Positions 9,144 to 18,598 of a stretch of 64,000 nt of DNA are shown here, one piece after another. How positions within the stretch are numbered: the first letter of the stretch is position 1; each line of letters begins with the position of its first letter. Position numbers and translations under genes: made by a program. The notes below the pieces were generated by a model. That model did no database searches, had not been told where the DNA came from, and was given only the letters and a program-made list of their open reading frames with translations. The stretch is from Maribacter caenipelagi (lineage in GTDB: Bacteria; Bacteroidota; Bacteroidia; Flavobacteriales; Flavobacteriaceae): the NCBI RefSeq assembly GCF_004364175.1, contig NZ_SNZW01000020.1, forward strand, positions 92,462 through 156,461, read 5' to 3'.

Positions 9144-9215
9144 ATGACAAAACAATATTTCTGGAACGGTTTTTATTTTTACTTCTTTTTTAAGAGAGGT
9201 ACGGGACTGTTGTAG
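9144..9215 (+). CDS. Aromatic-amino-acid leader peptide of the phe/tyr operon
   Basis: A 23-codon reading frame starts at ATG 9144 and ends at TAG 9213-9215. Ten of the 23 residues are aromatic: YFW at residues 5-7 and an unbroken FYFYFFF run at 10-16 (6 Phe, 3 Tyr, 1 Trp in total). It precedes an intrinsic terminator at 9242-9272 and then four genes of phenylalanine and tyrosine synthesis. Bases 9202-9208 (CGGGACT, in codons 20-22) can pair with 9243-9249 (AGTTCCG, the 5' arm of the terminator) with one G-U pair. The arrangement fits transcription attenuation by ribosome stalling at Phe/Tyr codons. The composition, position and alternative pairing are seen directly; the mechanism is inferred. 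Confidence 0.85.
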   Translation: MTKQYFWNGFYFYFFFKRGTGLL

Positions 9216-9241
9216 TATATTTTAAATATAAAATAGAATCT

Positions 9242-9272
9242 AAGTTCCGATGTACATCGGAACTTTTTTTTT
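9242..9272 (+). terminator. Intrinsic terminator (attenuator) before pheA
   Basis: A perfect 24-nt palindrome at 9242-9265 (arms AAGTTCCGATG and CATCGGAACTT around a central TA) runs into a stretch of nine T at 9264-9272. It lies between the aromatic leader peptide and pheA, so read-through would decide operon expression. Its 5' arm can instead pair with 9202-9208 inside the leader frame. Confidence 0.9.
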
Positions 9273-9336
9273 GTCTAAAAATTGAAATCACTCCAAACAT
9301 AATTAAAGGGTAAAGCAGTAAGTTGAAATGTGAATT

Positions 9337-10164
9337 ATGAGTTTAAAAATAGCCATACAGGGAATTAAAGGAAGTAACCATCATCAGGTAGCTATAGATT
9401 ATTTTGGTAATGATATTGAACTTGTAGAATGTCTTTCTTTCGATGCTTTGGTAGATAAGTTATTGTCAAAAGAAGCAGATCAAGGTGTCATGGCGATAGA
9501 AAATTCTATTGCGGGTTCGATTATTCCTAATTATGCTTTGGTAAACCATAATGATCTACACATAATTGGGGAATATTATTTAAATATCCATCACAATTTA
9601 ATGGTATTAAAAGGTCAGAAAATTGAAGATATAACTGAGGTCAGTTCTCACCCGATGGCTTTGTTGCAGTGTAAGGACTATTTTAGACAATATCCGAACA
9701 TTAAATTGGTAGAAGATGTAGATACTGCCGAGACTGCAAAACGCATACAAGAGCAAAAGTTAAAGCATGTTGCGGCTATCGCGCCAAAAGTTGCAGCTGA
9801 ATTATATGGGTTGGACATCGTAGCGAACGACATACAGACGATACAAAATAACGCTACTCGTTTTATCATTGTAAAGACAAAAAACAATGTGCTACCAGAG
9901 GCTGAAATTACAAAGGCTTCGTTAAGGTTTATAACCGACCATAAAAGGGGAAGTTTAGCGGCTGTGCTTAATGTTATGAGCGATTGTAGATTGAATTTGA
10001 CAAAAATACAGTCGTTACCGGTAATAGAAACACCATGGAAGTATTCATTTTTTGTGGATGTCACTTTTACTGATTATGCAGATTTTACCAAAGCAAAAAG
10101 TCTATTGAACATCATGGCAGAAGACTTTAAGGTTTTGGGTGAATATAAAAATGTAAGACAATGA
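9337..10164 (+). CDS. pheA: Prephenate dehydratase
   Basis: This 275-residue monofunctional enzyme converts prephenate to phenylpyruvate. The substrate-binding fold includes the motif NNATRFIIV near residue 170, with the conserved TRF. A C-terminal ACT domain (about 185-270, with the ESRP-like segment replaced by SLPVIETPWKYSFFVD) would sense phenylalanine. No chorismate mutase is fused here; that activity is on the fourth gene of the operon. The stop overlaps the ATG of the aminotransferase (ATGA). Two control layers are suggested: the upstream attenuator and ACT feedback. Confidence 0.93.
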   Translation: MSLKIAIQGIKGSNHHQVAIDYFGNDIELVECLSFDALVDKLLSKEADQGVMAIENSIAGSIIPNYALVNHNDLHIIGEYYLNIHHNLMVLKGQKIEDITEVSSHPMALLQCKDYFRQYPNIKLVEDVDTAETAKRIQEQKLKHVAAIAPKVAAELYGLDIVANDIQTIQNNATRFIIVKTKNNVLPEAEITKASLRFITDHKRGSLAAVLNVMSDCRLNLTKIQSLPVIETPWKYSFFVDVTFTDYADFTKAKSLLNIMAEDFKVLGEYKNVRQ

Positions 10165-11309
10165 TACGTACTGCCGAAAGGTTAAATACTATACAGGAAT
10201 ACTACTTCTCAAAAAAATTGAGAGAGGTACGCGGCTTAATGGCGCAAGGTAAACCGATCATAAATATGGGAATCGGTAGTCCGGATCTGGCTCCGTCTCA
10301 AGAAGTATTGAATGCAATACAGAGTGCGGTTTTAGAAAGTGGTGCGCATCAATATCAAAGTTACCAAGGGTTACCTCAGTTAAGAGTTGCAATTGCTGAT
10401 TTTTATAAGAAGAGGTTAAATGTTGACGCCAATCCTGATACTGAGATTTTACCCCTAATGGGTTCAAAAGAAGGTATAATGCATATTAGCCTTTCTTTTT
10501 TAAATGCAGGTGATGAGGTGCTCATCCCTAATCCGGGGTATCCAACGTACACATCTGTAACTAATTTGGTAGGTGCAGTGCCTAAATACTATGATTTAAC
10601 CGAAGACAATGGTTGGTTTCCAGATTTAGAAGTATTGGCGAAGCAAGATTTATCTAAGGTAAAGATTATGTGGTTAAGTTACCCACATATGCCAACAGGT
10701 GCTTCGGCTACCAAAGAGCAGTTTGTAAAAATAGTCGACTTTGCTAAACATCATCAAATTCTATTGGTAAACGATAATCCTTACAGTTTTGTTTTAAATG
10801 ACGAACCTGCGAGTATTTTAAGTATACCGAATGCAAAAGAGGTTTGTTTAGAATTAAATTCATTAAGCAAAACGTTTAATATGGCCGGTTGGCGTGTAGG
10901 TTTTGTATTAGGAAGCGAAGAGCATATTAATGCTATTTTAAAGGTGAAGAGTAATATGGATTCTGGTATGTTCTATGGTATTCAGAAAGGCGCCATTGCA
11001 GCATTAGAAAGTGCCGATGGATGGTTCGAAAACTTAAATGCGGTATATAGCGAACGTAGAGAGTTGGTATTTAAATTGGCAGACAAGCTTGGTTGTGCAT
11101 ATGATAAAAATGCCGTGGGCTTGTTCGTGTGGGCAAAATTACCAGAAGGCAGTGTATCATCAGAAGCTTTTATAGATAATGTATTGTACACAAAAGATTT
11201 GTTCATTACCCCGGGTACCATATTTGGTAGTAATGGCGAAGGCTATATTCGCTTTTCGCTTTGTATAGCAAAAGAAAAAATAAAAGAAGCAATTAAAAGA
11301 TTTGATTAG
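10161..11309 (+). CDS. Class I/II aminotransferase, probably aromatic
   Basis: This 382-residue PLP enzyme has the PLP lysine in SLSKTFNMAGWRVGF (about residue 233) and the NPGYPTY, ND.P and RFSLC motifs of the aspartate/LL-diaminopimelate-type fold I aminotransferases. Its place between pheA and tyrA argues for transamination of phenylpyruvate and hydroxyphenylpyruvate (or prephenate). The sequence family alone does not fix the substrate. Confidence 0.88.
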   Translation: MIRTAERLNTIQEYYFSKKLREVRGLMAQGKPIINMGIGSPDLAPSQEVLNAIQSAVLESGAHQYQSYQGLPQLRVAIADFYKKRLNVDANPDTEILPLMGSKEGIMHISLSFLNAGDEVLIPNPGYPTYTSVTNLVGAVPKYYDLTEDNGWFPDLEVLAKQDLSKVKIMWLSYPHMPTGASATKEQFVKIVDFAKHHQILLVNDNPYSFVLNDEPASILSIPNAKEVCLELNSLSKTFNMAGWRVGFVLGSEEHINAILKVKSNMDSGMFYGIQKGAIAALESADGWFENLNAVYSERRELVFKLADKLGCAYDKNAVGLFVWAKLPEGSVSSEAFIDNVLYTKDLFITPGTIFGSNGEGYIRFSLCIAKEKIKEAIKRFD

Positions 11310-11376
11310 TTGATAACAACGGCGATCAACTAAAGTGAAGCAAAAAAATATCCCCAATTTTTAGAGGGGTTATCGG

Positions 11377-12249
11377 ATGATTATGAATGTATTTGTAATA
11401 GGTATCGGTTTAATAGGAGGTTCTTTGGCAAAAGATATAAAGTCTGCTTTTGACAATGTTACCGTTTATGGCGTAGAATCTAATGAAGCAAATTTAGCCG
11501 AGGCATTGACTTTGGGTATTATTGATAAGAAAGCGATCTATCAAGATTTGCAATTGGCAGATATGGTCATTGTAAGTATACCTGTTGATGTTATGGTAAC
11601 AGAGCTTCCTGCCATATTAGATGCCGTTAATGAAGATTGTGTAGTTTTTGATGTTGGATCGACCAAATCTCAAATATGTAAGGTGTTGGAGAATCATCCG
11701 AAGAGAAGAAACTTTTTAGCGTGTCACCCTATTGCAGGAACAGAATTCTCTGGTCCGTCTGCAGCGATAAACAATTTGTTCAAAGACAAAACGAATATTA
11801 TTTGCGAGGTTGAACTAACGGCTTTTAAATTGCAAGAAAGGGCTTTGAAAGTTTTTCAAGCAGTGGGTATGCGAATTCGATATATGAACCCTGTAGCTCA
11901 TGATAAGCACATTGCTTATGTATCGCATTTATCGCACATTAGTGCATTTATGTTGGGTAAAACGGTGATTGAAAAAGAAAAGAACGAGCGCGATATTTTT
12001 GATATGGCGGGCAGTGGATTTGAAAGTACGGTGCGTTTGGCAAAAAGTTCGCCAGCCATGTGGACACCCATTTTTAAACAGAATAAAGAAAATGTAGTCG
12101 AAACATTAGAAGAGTATATTCAAAATTTAACGGCATTTAAAGAAATGTTGTTAAACGATGATTACGAGGGCATTTATAATGAAATGAACAATACGAATAA
12201 GATTAAAGGAATATTAAATAGGAATACCGTTAAACAAGAAATAGAATAA
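11377..12249 (+). CDS. tyrA: Prephenate dehydrogenase
   Basis: This 290-residue enzyme begins with the Rossmann motif GIGLIGGSLA and contains the conserved HPIAGTEFSGP block near residue 113 and the DKHIAYVSHLSH helix of TyrA proteins. It oxidatively decarboxylates prephenate to 4-hydroxyphenylpyruvate with NAD. It lacks a fused chorismate mutase or ACT domain. Two ATG codons (11377 and 11383) are both possible starts. Five bases separate its stop from the next gene. Confidence 0.93.
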   Translation: MIMNVFVIGIGLIGGSLAKDIKSAFDNVTVYGVESNEANLAEALTLGIIDKKAIYQDLQLADMVIVSIPVDVMVTELPAILDAVNEDCVVFDVGSTKSQICKVLENHPKRRNFLACHPIAGTEFSGPSAAINNLFKDKTNIICEVELTAFKLQERALKVFQAVGMRIRYMNPVAHDKHIAYVSHLSHISAFMLGKTVIEKEKNERDIFDMAGSGFESTVRLAKSSPAMWTPIFKQNKENVVETLEEYIQNLTAFKEMLLNDDYEGIYNEMNNTNKIKGILNRNTVKQEIE

Positions 12250-12254
12250 TTAAA

Positions 12255-13337
12255 ATGGAAAATTCAAAACAAATGAGAACATGGTTGGATGACTTAAACC
12301 TAGACCATCCACTAGTAATAGCAGGGCCATGTAGTGCGGAAACAGAGGAACAAGTGTTAGGTATAGCGCACTCCTTAAAAGATACCGATGTAAACTATTA
12401 CAGAGCCGGTATTTGGAAACCACGTACTCGCCCAGGAAATTTTGAAGGTGTAGGTGCTTTGGGTCTTAAATGGCTTCAAAAAGTTAAAGCAGAAACGGGC
12501 ATGAAAACAGCTACAGAAGTAGCAAACCGTGCACACGTTGAATTAGCATTAGAGCACGATATCGATTTATTATGGATCGGCGCAAGATCAACGGTGAGTC
12601 CGTTTATCGTTCAAGAAATAGCCGATGCATTAAAAGGAACTGATAAAGTTGTATTGGTAAAGAATCCTGTAAATCCAGATTTAGCTTTATGGTTAGGAGC
12701 TGTTGAGCGTTTGGCTACTGCAGATATTAAAAATTTGGGAGTAATACATAGAGGTTTCTCTACATATGAGAAAACTAAATATAGAAATATTCCAGAATGG
12801 CAAATGGCGATTGATCTGCAAACTAAATTTCCAGATTTACCTATTATCAATGACCCATCGCACATTACAGGAAATAGAGAAATGATCTTTGATGTATCAC
12901 AAACTGCTCTTGATCTTAATTTTGACGGATTGATGATAGAAACACATCATGATCCAGATAACGCATGGAGTGATGCTGCACAGCAAGTGACACCAAGCAA
13001 ATTGGTACAGATCATGAGAGATCTCAAAATTCGTAAAGAGGATAATACCGAGGCTGAGTATAATGCAAAGCTAAATAACCTTAGAGCCAATATTGATATT
13101 ATTGATAATCAATTAATTGAAACTTTAGGTAAGCGTATGAAAACCTCAGATGCTATCGGTGAGCTTAAAAAAGAGAAAAACGTAGCAGTATTGCAAAGTA
13201 CACGTTGGAATGAAATCTTAGGAGCAATGATTCTAGAAGGAGAAAGTAAGGGCTTAAGTGAAGAGTTTGTTCTTCGTATGTTCAAAGCAATTCACCAAGA
13301 GTCTATTCGTCATCAAGAAAAGATAGTAAACGCTTAA
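12255..13337 (+). CDS. Bifunctional DAHP synthase / chorismate mutase
   Basis: The 360-residue protein has a type I-beta DAHP synthase barrel at about 1-265 (AGPCSAETEEQ near residue 18, KPRTRPGNFEGVG near 53, HRGFSTYEKTKYRN near 165) joined to an AroQ chorismate mutase helix domain at about 270-355 (LRANIDIIDNQLIETLGKRM). It provides the first step of the shikimate pathway and the branch-point isomerisation to prephenate. In Bacteroidota the mutase domain sits at the C-terminus, as here. It closes the attenuator-controlled operon and is followed by a strong terminator. Confidence 0.93.
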   Translation: MENSKQMRTWLDDLNLDHPLVIAGPCSAETEEQVLGIAHSLKDTDVNYYRAGIWKPRTRPGNFEGVGALGLKWLQKVKAETGMKTATEVANRAHVELALEHDIDLLWIGARSTVSPFIVQEIADALKGTDKVVLVKNPVNPDLALWLGAVERLATADIKNLGVIHRGFSTYEKTKYRNIPEWQMAIDLQTKFPDLPIINDPSHITGNREMIFDVSQTALDLNFDGLMIETHHDPDNAWSDAAQQVTPSKLVQIMRDLKIRKEDNTEAEYNAKLNNLRANIDIIDNQLIETLGKRMKTSDAIGELKKEKNVAVLQSTRWNEILGAMILEGESKGLSEEFVLRMFKAIHQESIRHQEKIVNA

Positions 13338-13363
13338 GGTTAACTTAACTTTATACCTAAAAA

Positions 13364-13392
13364 ACATCCGTATTATGCGGATGTTTTTTTTT
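13364..13392 (+). terminator. Intrinsic terminator of the aromatic operon
   Basis: ACATCCG at 13364-13370 pairs with CGGATGT at 13378-13384 around TATTATG and runs into nine T. Confidence 0.9.
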
Positions 13393-13493
13393 GGCCTAAT
13401 TTTTAAATAGTAAGAAAAGTAGTACGTATTGACAATATCCCCCAATATGTATCGTTTAGGGGACTAAAGAACCATTTTAACCAAACCCAAAGT

Positions 13494-15584
13494 ATGAAAA
13501 AAGTAGTATTAGTTGCCATCATGTTGGTAGCATCACTATCAGCAAAAGCACAATCTTATATTGGCTATTTAACCGATAATTATAGTGGGGTAAACGGAGT
13601 CATTTCTAACCCGGCAAATATCGCAGACTCGCGCTTTAAAACAGACATCAATTTAGTTGGTGTAAGTGGTTTTCTTGCCAATGATTATGTAGGTGTCGGT
13701 TATTCAGATTTAGTGTCAAGTGATTTTGATTTTGATAGAGATGCGAACCTAATGTTGACAAGCAACAATAATTTTTCTGGTAACGTAGATATATTAGGTC
13801 CGTCATTTATGTTTAACGTAGGTAGAAAATCATCGATAGCGGTATTCACTAGGGCAAGAAGTTTTGTTACCGGTAATGAATTTAACGGCGAAAGTATTGA
13901 TGATTTAGATGACAGCATTGATGAAAGTCAAGACTTTTTGGTAGATGAAGGAGATTTCTTTGCCGCTGGGCATGGCTGGGCAGAAGTAGGTATTACATAC
14001 GCTCAAGAATTAATGAATAAAGAGGAGCATTTTTTAAAAGGGGGACTTTCGTTAAAATATTTAAAAGGTTTTGGTAATGCATATGTTACAGGTAGAAATG
14101 TTACTATTAATTATGATGCCGACGGTGCAACATTACCAAATAGTACTACAATTGGAACATTAGAATCTACGGGCGATTTAATTTATGGTCGTGCAGATGA
14201 TTATGATGATGACAACTATGATTACGAAGTGCCAGATGCAAACGGATTCGGATTCGATTTAGGTTTTGTTTATGAGTGGAGACCTAATTACGAAGATTAT
14301 GTGGTTACGGGCGCAGACGGTGAAAAAACTGTAATGAAAGACAAGAACAAGTACAAGCTTAAACTAGGCTTGTCTCTTACTGATATTGGGTCCGTTAAAT
14401 ATAGGGGTAGTTTAATTGATAATTACAATATCAACAACACCATTACCCAAGATGATTATGACAACATTGAAGATTCTGATGATTTACAGAATCTATATAC
14501 GTTTACACAAGCTACAGAAGATATGAAAGCTGGTTTACCGACAGCACTTCATTTTAATGCAGATTGGAACATTAAGAACAATTTTTATTTGAATTTCAAT
14601 ACAGATGTATCTATGCGTTCTGCCGGTGAGAATAACCTTAGAACTGCAAATGTATTTTCTTTGACCCCTCGTTTTGAAAGCAAGTGGTTTAGCTTCTATT
14701 TACCGGTAAGTAGCTATCAATATAGCGGCTTGCAAGTAGGTGCTGGTTTACGTGCCGGACCATTATATATTGGTTCAGGATCATTGCTATCTACATTCAC
14801 GAAAAATGAAATACAAGGTGCAGATATATATGCAGGTTTAAAAGTGCCGGTATATTACGGTCAGCCTAAAGATTCTGACGGCGATGGTATAACAAACAAA
14901 GAGGATGGTTGCCCAAAAAAAGCAGGTCCAATAGAAAATAATGGTTGCCCTTGGGGAGATACAGACGGAGATTCTGTTTTAGATAATGAAGATCAATGCA
15001 AAGATGAAGCAGGACCAGTAGAAAACAACGGTTGCCCATGGGTAGATACCGATGGTGATACTATAATGGATAACGAAGATCAGTGTATCGATGAAGCAGG
15101 ACCAGTAGAGAATAATGGCTGCCCTTGGGCAGATTCTGATGGCGATTCTGTTTTGGACAAAGATGATGAGTGTCCGAATGAAATGGGAACTGTGGCAAAC
15201 AAAGGTTGTCCAGAGCCTGTAGTTACCGCTGAGGTTCAAAAATCTTTGAACGAATATGCTAAAACTATTTTGTTCAATACAGGTAAATCAACACTAAAAG
15301 ATGAGTCTACCCCAGTATTGGTAGATATTATCGGTATTTTGAACGAGTATCCTAATGCTAATTTTACCATAGAAGGTCATACCGATAGTATTGGTTCTGT
15401 AGCAACTAATCAGAAATTATCTGAATCTAGAGCGCAAGCGGTTTTACAATTTTTAATAGACGGTGGTATTTCGCCGGCAAGAATAACCGCAATAGGTTAT
15501 GGAGAAAGTAAGCCAATTGCTACGAATATGTATAAGGACGGAAGACAGAAAAACAGACGCGTTGAGATTAACTTAGCGCAATAG
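13494..15584 (+). CDS. OmpA-family outer-membrane protein with TSP3 calcium repeats
   Basis: The 696-residue protein has a signal peptide (cleavage after SAKA at about 20), an N-terminal barrel-like region to about 455, four thrombospondin type 3-like repeats ([28 protein letters not shown], each ending in NNGCPW or similar) at about 460-570, and an OmpA C-terminal domain (about 580-696) with [11 protein letters not shown] and the QKNRRVEI peptidoglycan-binding residues. It probably links the outer membrane to peptidoglycan, with a calcium-stiffened linker. It is monocistronic, with terminators on both sides. Confidence 0.9.
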   Translation: MKKVVLVAIMLVASLSAKAQSYIGYLTDNYSGVNGVISNPANIADSRFKTDINLVGVSGFLANDYVGVGYSDLVSSDFDFDRDANLMLTSNNNFSGNVDILGPSFMFNVGRKSSIAVFTRARSFVTGNEFNGESIDDLDDSIDESQDFLVDEGDFFAAGHGWAEVGITYAQELMNKEEHFLKGGLSLKYLKGFGNAYVTGRNVTINYDADGATLPNSTTIGTLESTGDLIYGRADDYDDDNYDYEVPDANGFGFDLGFVYEWRPNYEDYVVTGADGEKTVMKDKNKYKLKLGLSLTDIGSVKYRGSLIDNYNINNTITQDDYDNIEDSDDLQNLYTFTQATEDMKAGLPTALHFNADWNIKNNFYLNFNTDVSMRSAGENNLRTANVFSLTPRFESKWFSFYLPVSSYQYSGLQVGAGLRAGPLYIGSGSLLSTFTKNEIQGADIYAGLKVPVYYGQPKDSDGDGITNKEDGCPKKAGPIENNGCPWGDTDGDSVLDNEDQCKDEAGPVENNGCPWVDTDGDTIMDNEDQCIDEAGPVENNGCPWADSDGDSVLDKDDECPNEMGTVANKGCPEPVVTAEVQKSLNEYAKTILFNTGKSTLKDESTPVLVDIIGILNEYPNANFTIEGHTDSIGSVATNQKLSESRAQAVLQFLIDGGISPARITAIGYGESKPIATNMYKDGRQKNRRVEINLAQ

Positions 15585-15606
15585 TTTTAAGTTGTGTATA
15601 AAAAAA

Positions 15607-15633
15607 AGCCCGGTAAATACCGGGCTTTTTTTT
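15607..15633. terminator. Bidirectional intrinsic terminator
   Basis: AGCCCGGTA at 15607-15615 pairs with TACCGGGCT at 15618-15626, with A-rich and T-rich flanks on either side. It lies between the convergent OmpA-family gene and the minus-strand gene ending at 15647. Confidence 0.9.
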
Positions 15634-15646
15634 GTTATAGCTTGTG

Positions 15647-16084
15647 TTACTTTTTGAATATATATCGTGTTATAAAAATACCTGAAGAGTCTCCTTTTCC
15701 GCCATCACTTTCTACAGCGCTTGTTACAAATGCAAGTTCCCAGCCTTCTGCTACCATCGCATTTATTTTAGAAGTTATTACGGCATCATTGGCTGCTATA
15801 TTTTGAAAACGGATTCCACCGATATTAAAAAAGTTTAATAATTTAGTTTCATCAAAGTCTTTGACCCTGATTTCATCTCTTTTTGATTTATTTCGAGTTT
15901 TATCATCTTCGGTTTGTGTCGAAGTAAACTCTTCATAATTTTTGTCTTCATTACCGTCGATGATTCTTGATCTTCCTAAACCGCTCGATACAATTGATTC
16001 TACACTAGTAATAACTTTATACTGCTGAGCGCTTAAACTTACAGTCGTACAAACAAATAATAGGGTAAATAAGATACTTTTCAT
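15647..16084 (-). CDS. Secreted protein of unknown function
   Basis: Starting at the ATG at 16084 gives 145 residues with a clear signal peptide (MKSILFTLLFVC, cleavage near LSAQ). An alternative ATG lies three bases upstream, and a longer frame from 16120 puts charged residues before the signal. The C-terminal part contains MVAEGWELAFVTSAV, reminiscent of small DUF4177-type domains, but I do not assign it to a family. The middle is strongly charged. Confidence 0.6.
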   Translation of the reverse strand: MKSILFTLLFVCTTVSLSAQQYKVITSVESIVSSGLGRSRIIDGNEDKNYEEFTSTQTEDDKTRNKSKRDEIRVKDFDETKLLNFFNIGGIRFQNIAANDAVITSKINAMVAEGWELAFVTSAVESDGGKGDSSGIFITRYIFKK

Positions 16085-16230
16085 CATAATTTTGATTTTT
16101 AAAATTTTGGTTAATTTCATTGATAATGAACTATTAACAGTATAGTAGTTGTAAAATTGTATAAAATGTAACTAAACTTTAAAAAAATCACTTTTAGTAA
16201 AGTAGTATGATAGAATGAAGCATAAAAAAA

Positions 16231-16257
16231 CCGATGCTTTTCACATCGGTTTTTTTA
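16231..16257. terminator. Bidirectional intrinsic terminator
   Basis: ACCGATG at 16231-16237 pairs with CATCGGT at 16245-16251; A-tract on the left, T-tract on the right. It is placed to end the minus-strand gene at 16276. Confidence 0.85.
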
Positions 16258-16275
16258 TTTAATATGCTTTTGTTT

Positions 16276-17088
16276 CTATTGAATAGAGAAATCAAAAACA
16301 GATTGGTTCTCTCTACCTTGAGGTACTTGACCTTGGTAGATAAAGCAATACTCACCAGGCTCTAAAGAATCAGGAGTCACTTTGAATTTGTTACCTTCAA
16401 TTTCCTCAATAGCAAAGTTAAGTGCATATTTAGGGTCAATACCACTACTACTAGTGATCCAGCTACTTTTTCCGGTAATAACCTCTCTAAGGTTCTTTTT
16501 TTCTTTAACTGTAAGTTTTACTAACACAAACTCGTTAGGGTTACTTGCCATTCTAAACCACCAGTTAAAGATGCCCGTATCGCCGCCTTGGTTGTTTTGC
16601 ATGTTATCAACTTGTGTTACGCTAGGATCAAAAATGAAAGTGAATTCAGGTTGACTTTGACGAATAACGTTGTTAGATTGTGTTTTTGGTAATTGAGCTT
16701 TTTGCTTAGCGTTTATCAATCCAGAAACTAATTTCTGTGCAACTTGATTAGAGTTTGCTCCAGAAAATACACTTGGTTGAACTAATTTATCTTCACCACT
16801 AGCATCAGTATAATAAATTCCAGTTTTAGACATGGTATTTTGCTTAGACTTGTCCATGATTAAAGACAGCACTTCAGAAGAAACACCTGCATTTTTCATT
16901 TGCCCAAGCGCTGAAATAGAAGCATCGAACTTAACATCAGACGTATTTATTTTATCAATAATCATATAATCGTCAAAACCAAGTTCAACCATTTGCACAA
17001 CTGATTCGTTCGTAATTGTTTCTTGGGCAGCCCCAAAAGTAAAAACTGATAAGGTTAGTATCAGTAATGATTTTTTAATGAATTTCAT
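16276..17088 (-). CDS. Secreted protein of unknown function
   Basis: The 270-residue protein has a signal peptide (cleavage near GAAQ at 22). An N-terminal helical segment follows (ITNESVVQMVELGFDDYMII, then a block ending VSSEVLSLIM), a pattern recurrent in Bacteroidota secreted proteins, and then a C-terminal beta-rich domain from about 140. No catalytic motif is seen. It is transcribed divergently from rsgA. Confidence 0.65.
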   Translation of the reverse strand: MKFIKKSLLILTLSVFTFGAAQETITNESVVQMVELGFDDYMIIDKINTSDVKFDASISALGQMKNAGVSSEVLSLIMDKSKQNTMSKTGIYYTDASGEDKLVQPSVFSGANSNQVAQKLVSGLINAKQKAQLPKTQSNNVIRQSQPEFTFIFDPSVTQVDNMQNNQGGDTGIFNWWFRMASNPNEFVLVKLTVKEKKNLREVITGKSSWITSSSGIDPKYALNFAIEEIEGNKFKVTPDSLEPGEYCFIYQGQVPQGRENQSVFDFSIQ

Positions 17089-17130
17089 TTTCTAGAGTTT
17101 GGTTATTATTTACAATTATAGTTCTAATTC

Positions 17131-17138
17131 CAAATTTA
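17131..17138 (-). promoter_or_regulatory. Candidate Bacteroidota -7 element
   Basis: The minus strand reads TAAATTTG, a full match to TAnnTTTG, about 43 nt upstream of the start at 17088. No clear -33 TTG is seen, so support is partial. Confidence 0.4.
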
Positions 17139-17195
17139 TATTAATTTTTATATTTAAAGCAGTTACTTTGTATAAAAGGAAGGTATTTTATATAG

Positions 17196-18149
17196 ATGGT
17201 AGGAATTGTTTATAAATCTACGGGGAGTTGGTACACTGTTAAGGCAGAAAATGGTGATTTCTATGAATGTAGAATTAAAGGAAAGTTTAGAATAAAGGGA
17301 ATAAAAAGTACTAACCCAGTTGCTGTTGGTGATAGCGTTCGCTTTGAGGTTGAGACAATTGGAGATGATACCATTGGTATTATCAATGAAATTGAAACCC
17401 GCAAAAACTATATTATACGTAAGTCTGTAAACCTTTCTAAACAGACACATATCATCGCTGCAAATTTAGATCAGGTTTTTTTATTGGTTACCTTAAATAA
17501 TCCGCCGACCTATCCAGTTTTTATAGATCGTTTTTTAATAACTGCTGAAGCATACGAAATACCTGCAGTTTTACTTTTTAATAAAGTAGACACTTACGCT
17601 CCAGAAGAGTTAGATGAAATTAAATTCTTGGCAGCATTGTATCGTAATATCGGTTATACCTGTTTAGGTATTTCTGCAGTAACAGGTAAGAATGTAGATA
17701 AGGTCAAAGAAATGATGGTAGGTAAGACCTCTATGTTTTCTGGTCATTCTGGCGTAGGTAAATCGACACTGGTAAATGCCATAGAGCCTAATTTAGATAT
17801 TAAGACAAAACAAATTTCCCAGCAGCATGCTCAAGGTCAGCATACCACCACGTTTGCAGAAATGTTCGATTTAAGTTTTAATGCTCGAATAATAGATACA
17901 CCCGGTATAAAAGGATTCGGTATCGTAGATATGGAAAAGGAAGAGATTGGTAATTATTTTCCAGAGTTTTTTGAACTGAAACAGCACTGTAAGTTTAATA
18001 ATTGTATTCATGTAGACGAGCCAAAATGTGCCGTAAAAGATGCCTTAGAAGCCGGCGATATTGCATGGAGTAGGTATAATAGCTATTTGCAGATGATAAA
18101 AGGCGAAGATGAGCATTATAGGGTAGATATACATGACGAGAAAAAATGA
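17196..18149 (+). CDS. rsgA: Ribosome small-subunit-dependent GTPase A
   Basis: This 317-residue circularly permuted GTPase has an N-terminal OB domain, then NKVD (G4, about residue 128) before the P-loop GHSGVGKST (about 184) and DTPG (G3). The C-terminal zinc site CKFNNCIHVDEPKC follows near residue 262. RsgA acts in late maturation of the 30S subunit. Its stop overlaps the ATG of dtd (ATGA), starting a tight dtd/pyrophosphohydrolase operon. Confidence 0.95.
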   Translation: MVGIVYKSTGSWYTVKAENGDFYECRIKGKFRIKGIKSTNPVAVGDSVRFEVETIGDDTIGIINEIETRKNYIIRKSVNLSKQTHIIAANLDQVFLLVTLNNPPTYPVFIDRFLITAEAYEIPAVLLFNKVDTYAPEELDEIKFLAALYRNIGYTCLGISAVTGKNVDKVKEMMVGKTSMFSGHSGVGKSTLVNAIEPNLDIKTKQISQQHAQGQHTTTFAEMFDLSFNARIIDTPGIKGFGIVDMEKEEIGNYFPEFFELKQHCKFNNCIHVDEPKCAVKDALEAGDIAWSRYNSYLQMIKGEDEHYRVDIHDEKK

Positions 18150-18598
18150 GAGCAGTACTACAGCGAGTTTCCAAAGCTAGTGTAACGGTCGAAGGAAAAA
18201 AGATAAGTGCCATTGAACAAGGAATTTTAATACTCATTGGCATTGAGAATGAAGATATGCAAGACGATATAGATTGGCTTACGAATAAAATAGTCAATCT
18301 ACGTATTTTTAATGATGACGGCGGAGTAATGAATATGTCGCTTCTAGCTACAAAAGGCGATGCAATTGTGGTCAGTCAATTTACATTACATGCCAGTACA
18401 AAAAAAGGCAATCGCCCGTCATATATTAAAGCTGCAAGACCAGATGTAGCCATTCCTTTATATGAAGCTTTTATTGCCACTTTGGAATCTAAAATGGGTA
18501 AAAAAGTAGGTACAGGAGAATTTGGCGCAGATATGAAGGTAGAATTATTGAATGATGGTCCGGTTACAATATTAATTGATACTAAAAATAAAGATTGA
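18146..18598 (+). CDS. dtd: D-aminoacyl-tRNA deacylase
   Basis: The 150-residue protein matches the DTD family in length and in its two signature motifs. SQFTLHA near residue 78 holds the SQxxT motif, and NDGPVTILID near 137 holds the cross-subunit Gly-cisPro motif (here GP). It hydrolyses D-amino acids and glycine mischarged on tRNA. It is translationally coupled to rsgA by ATGA and to the next gene by a one-base overlap. Confidence 0.95.
   Translation: MRAVLQRVSKASVTVEGKKISAIEQGILILIGIENEDMQDDIDWLTNKIVNLRIFNDDGGVMNMSLLATKGDAIVVSQFTLHASTKKGNRPSYIKAARPDVAIPLYEAFIATLESKMGKKVGTGEFGADMKVELLNDGPVTILIDTKNKD

Noticed and set aside
9678..10064. 128-codon minus-strand frame over pheA
   Set aside because: It is a mirror frame of a conserved gene.
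15594..15806. Plus-strand frame opposite the secreted-protein gene
   Set aside because: It starts in the terminator and lies antisense to a gene with a clear signal peptide.
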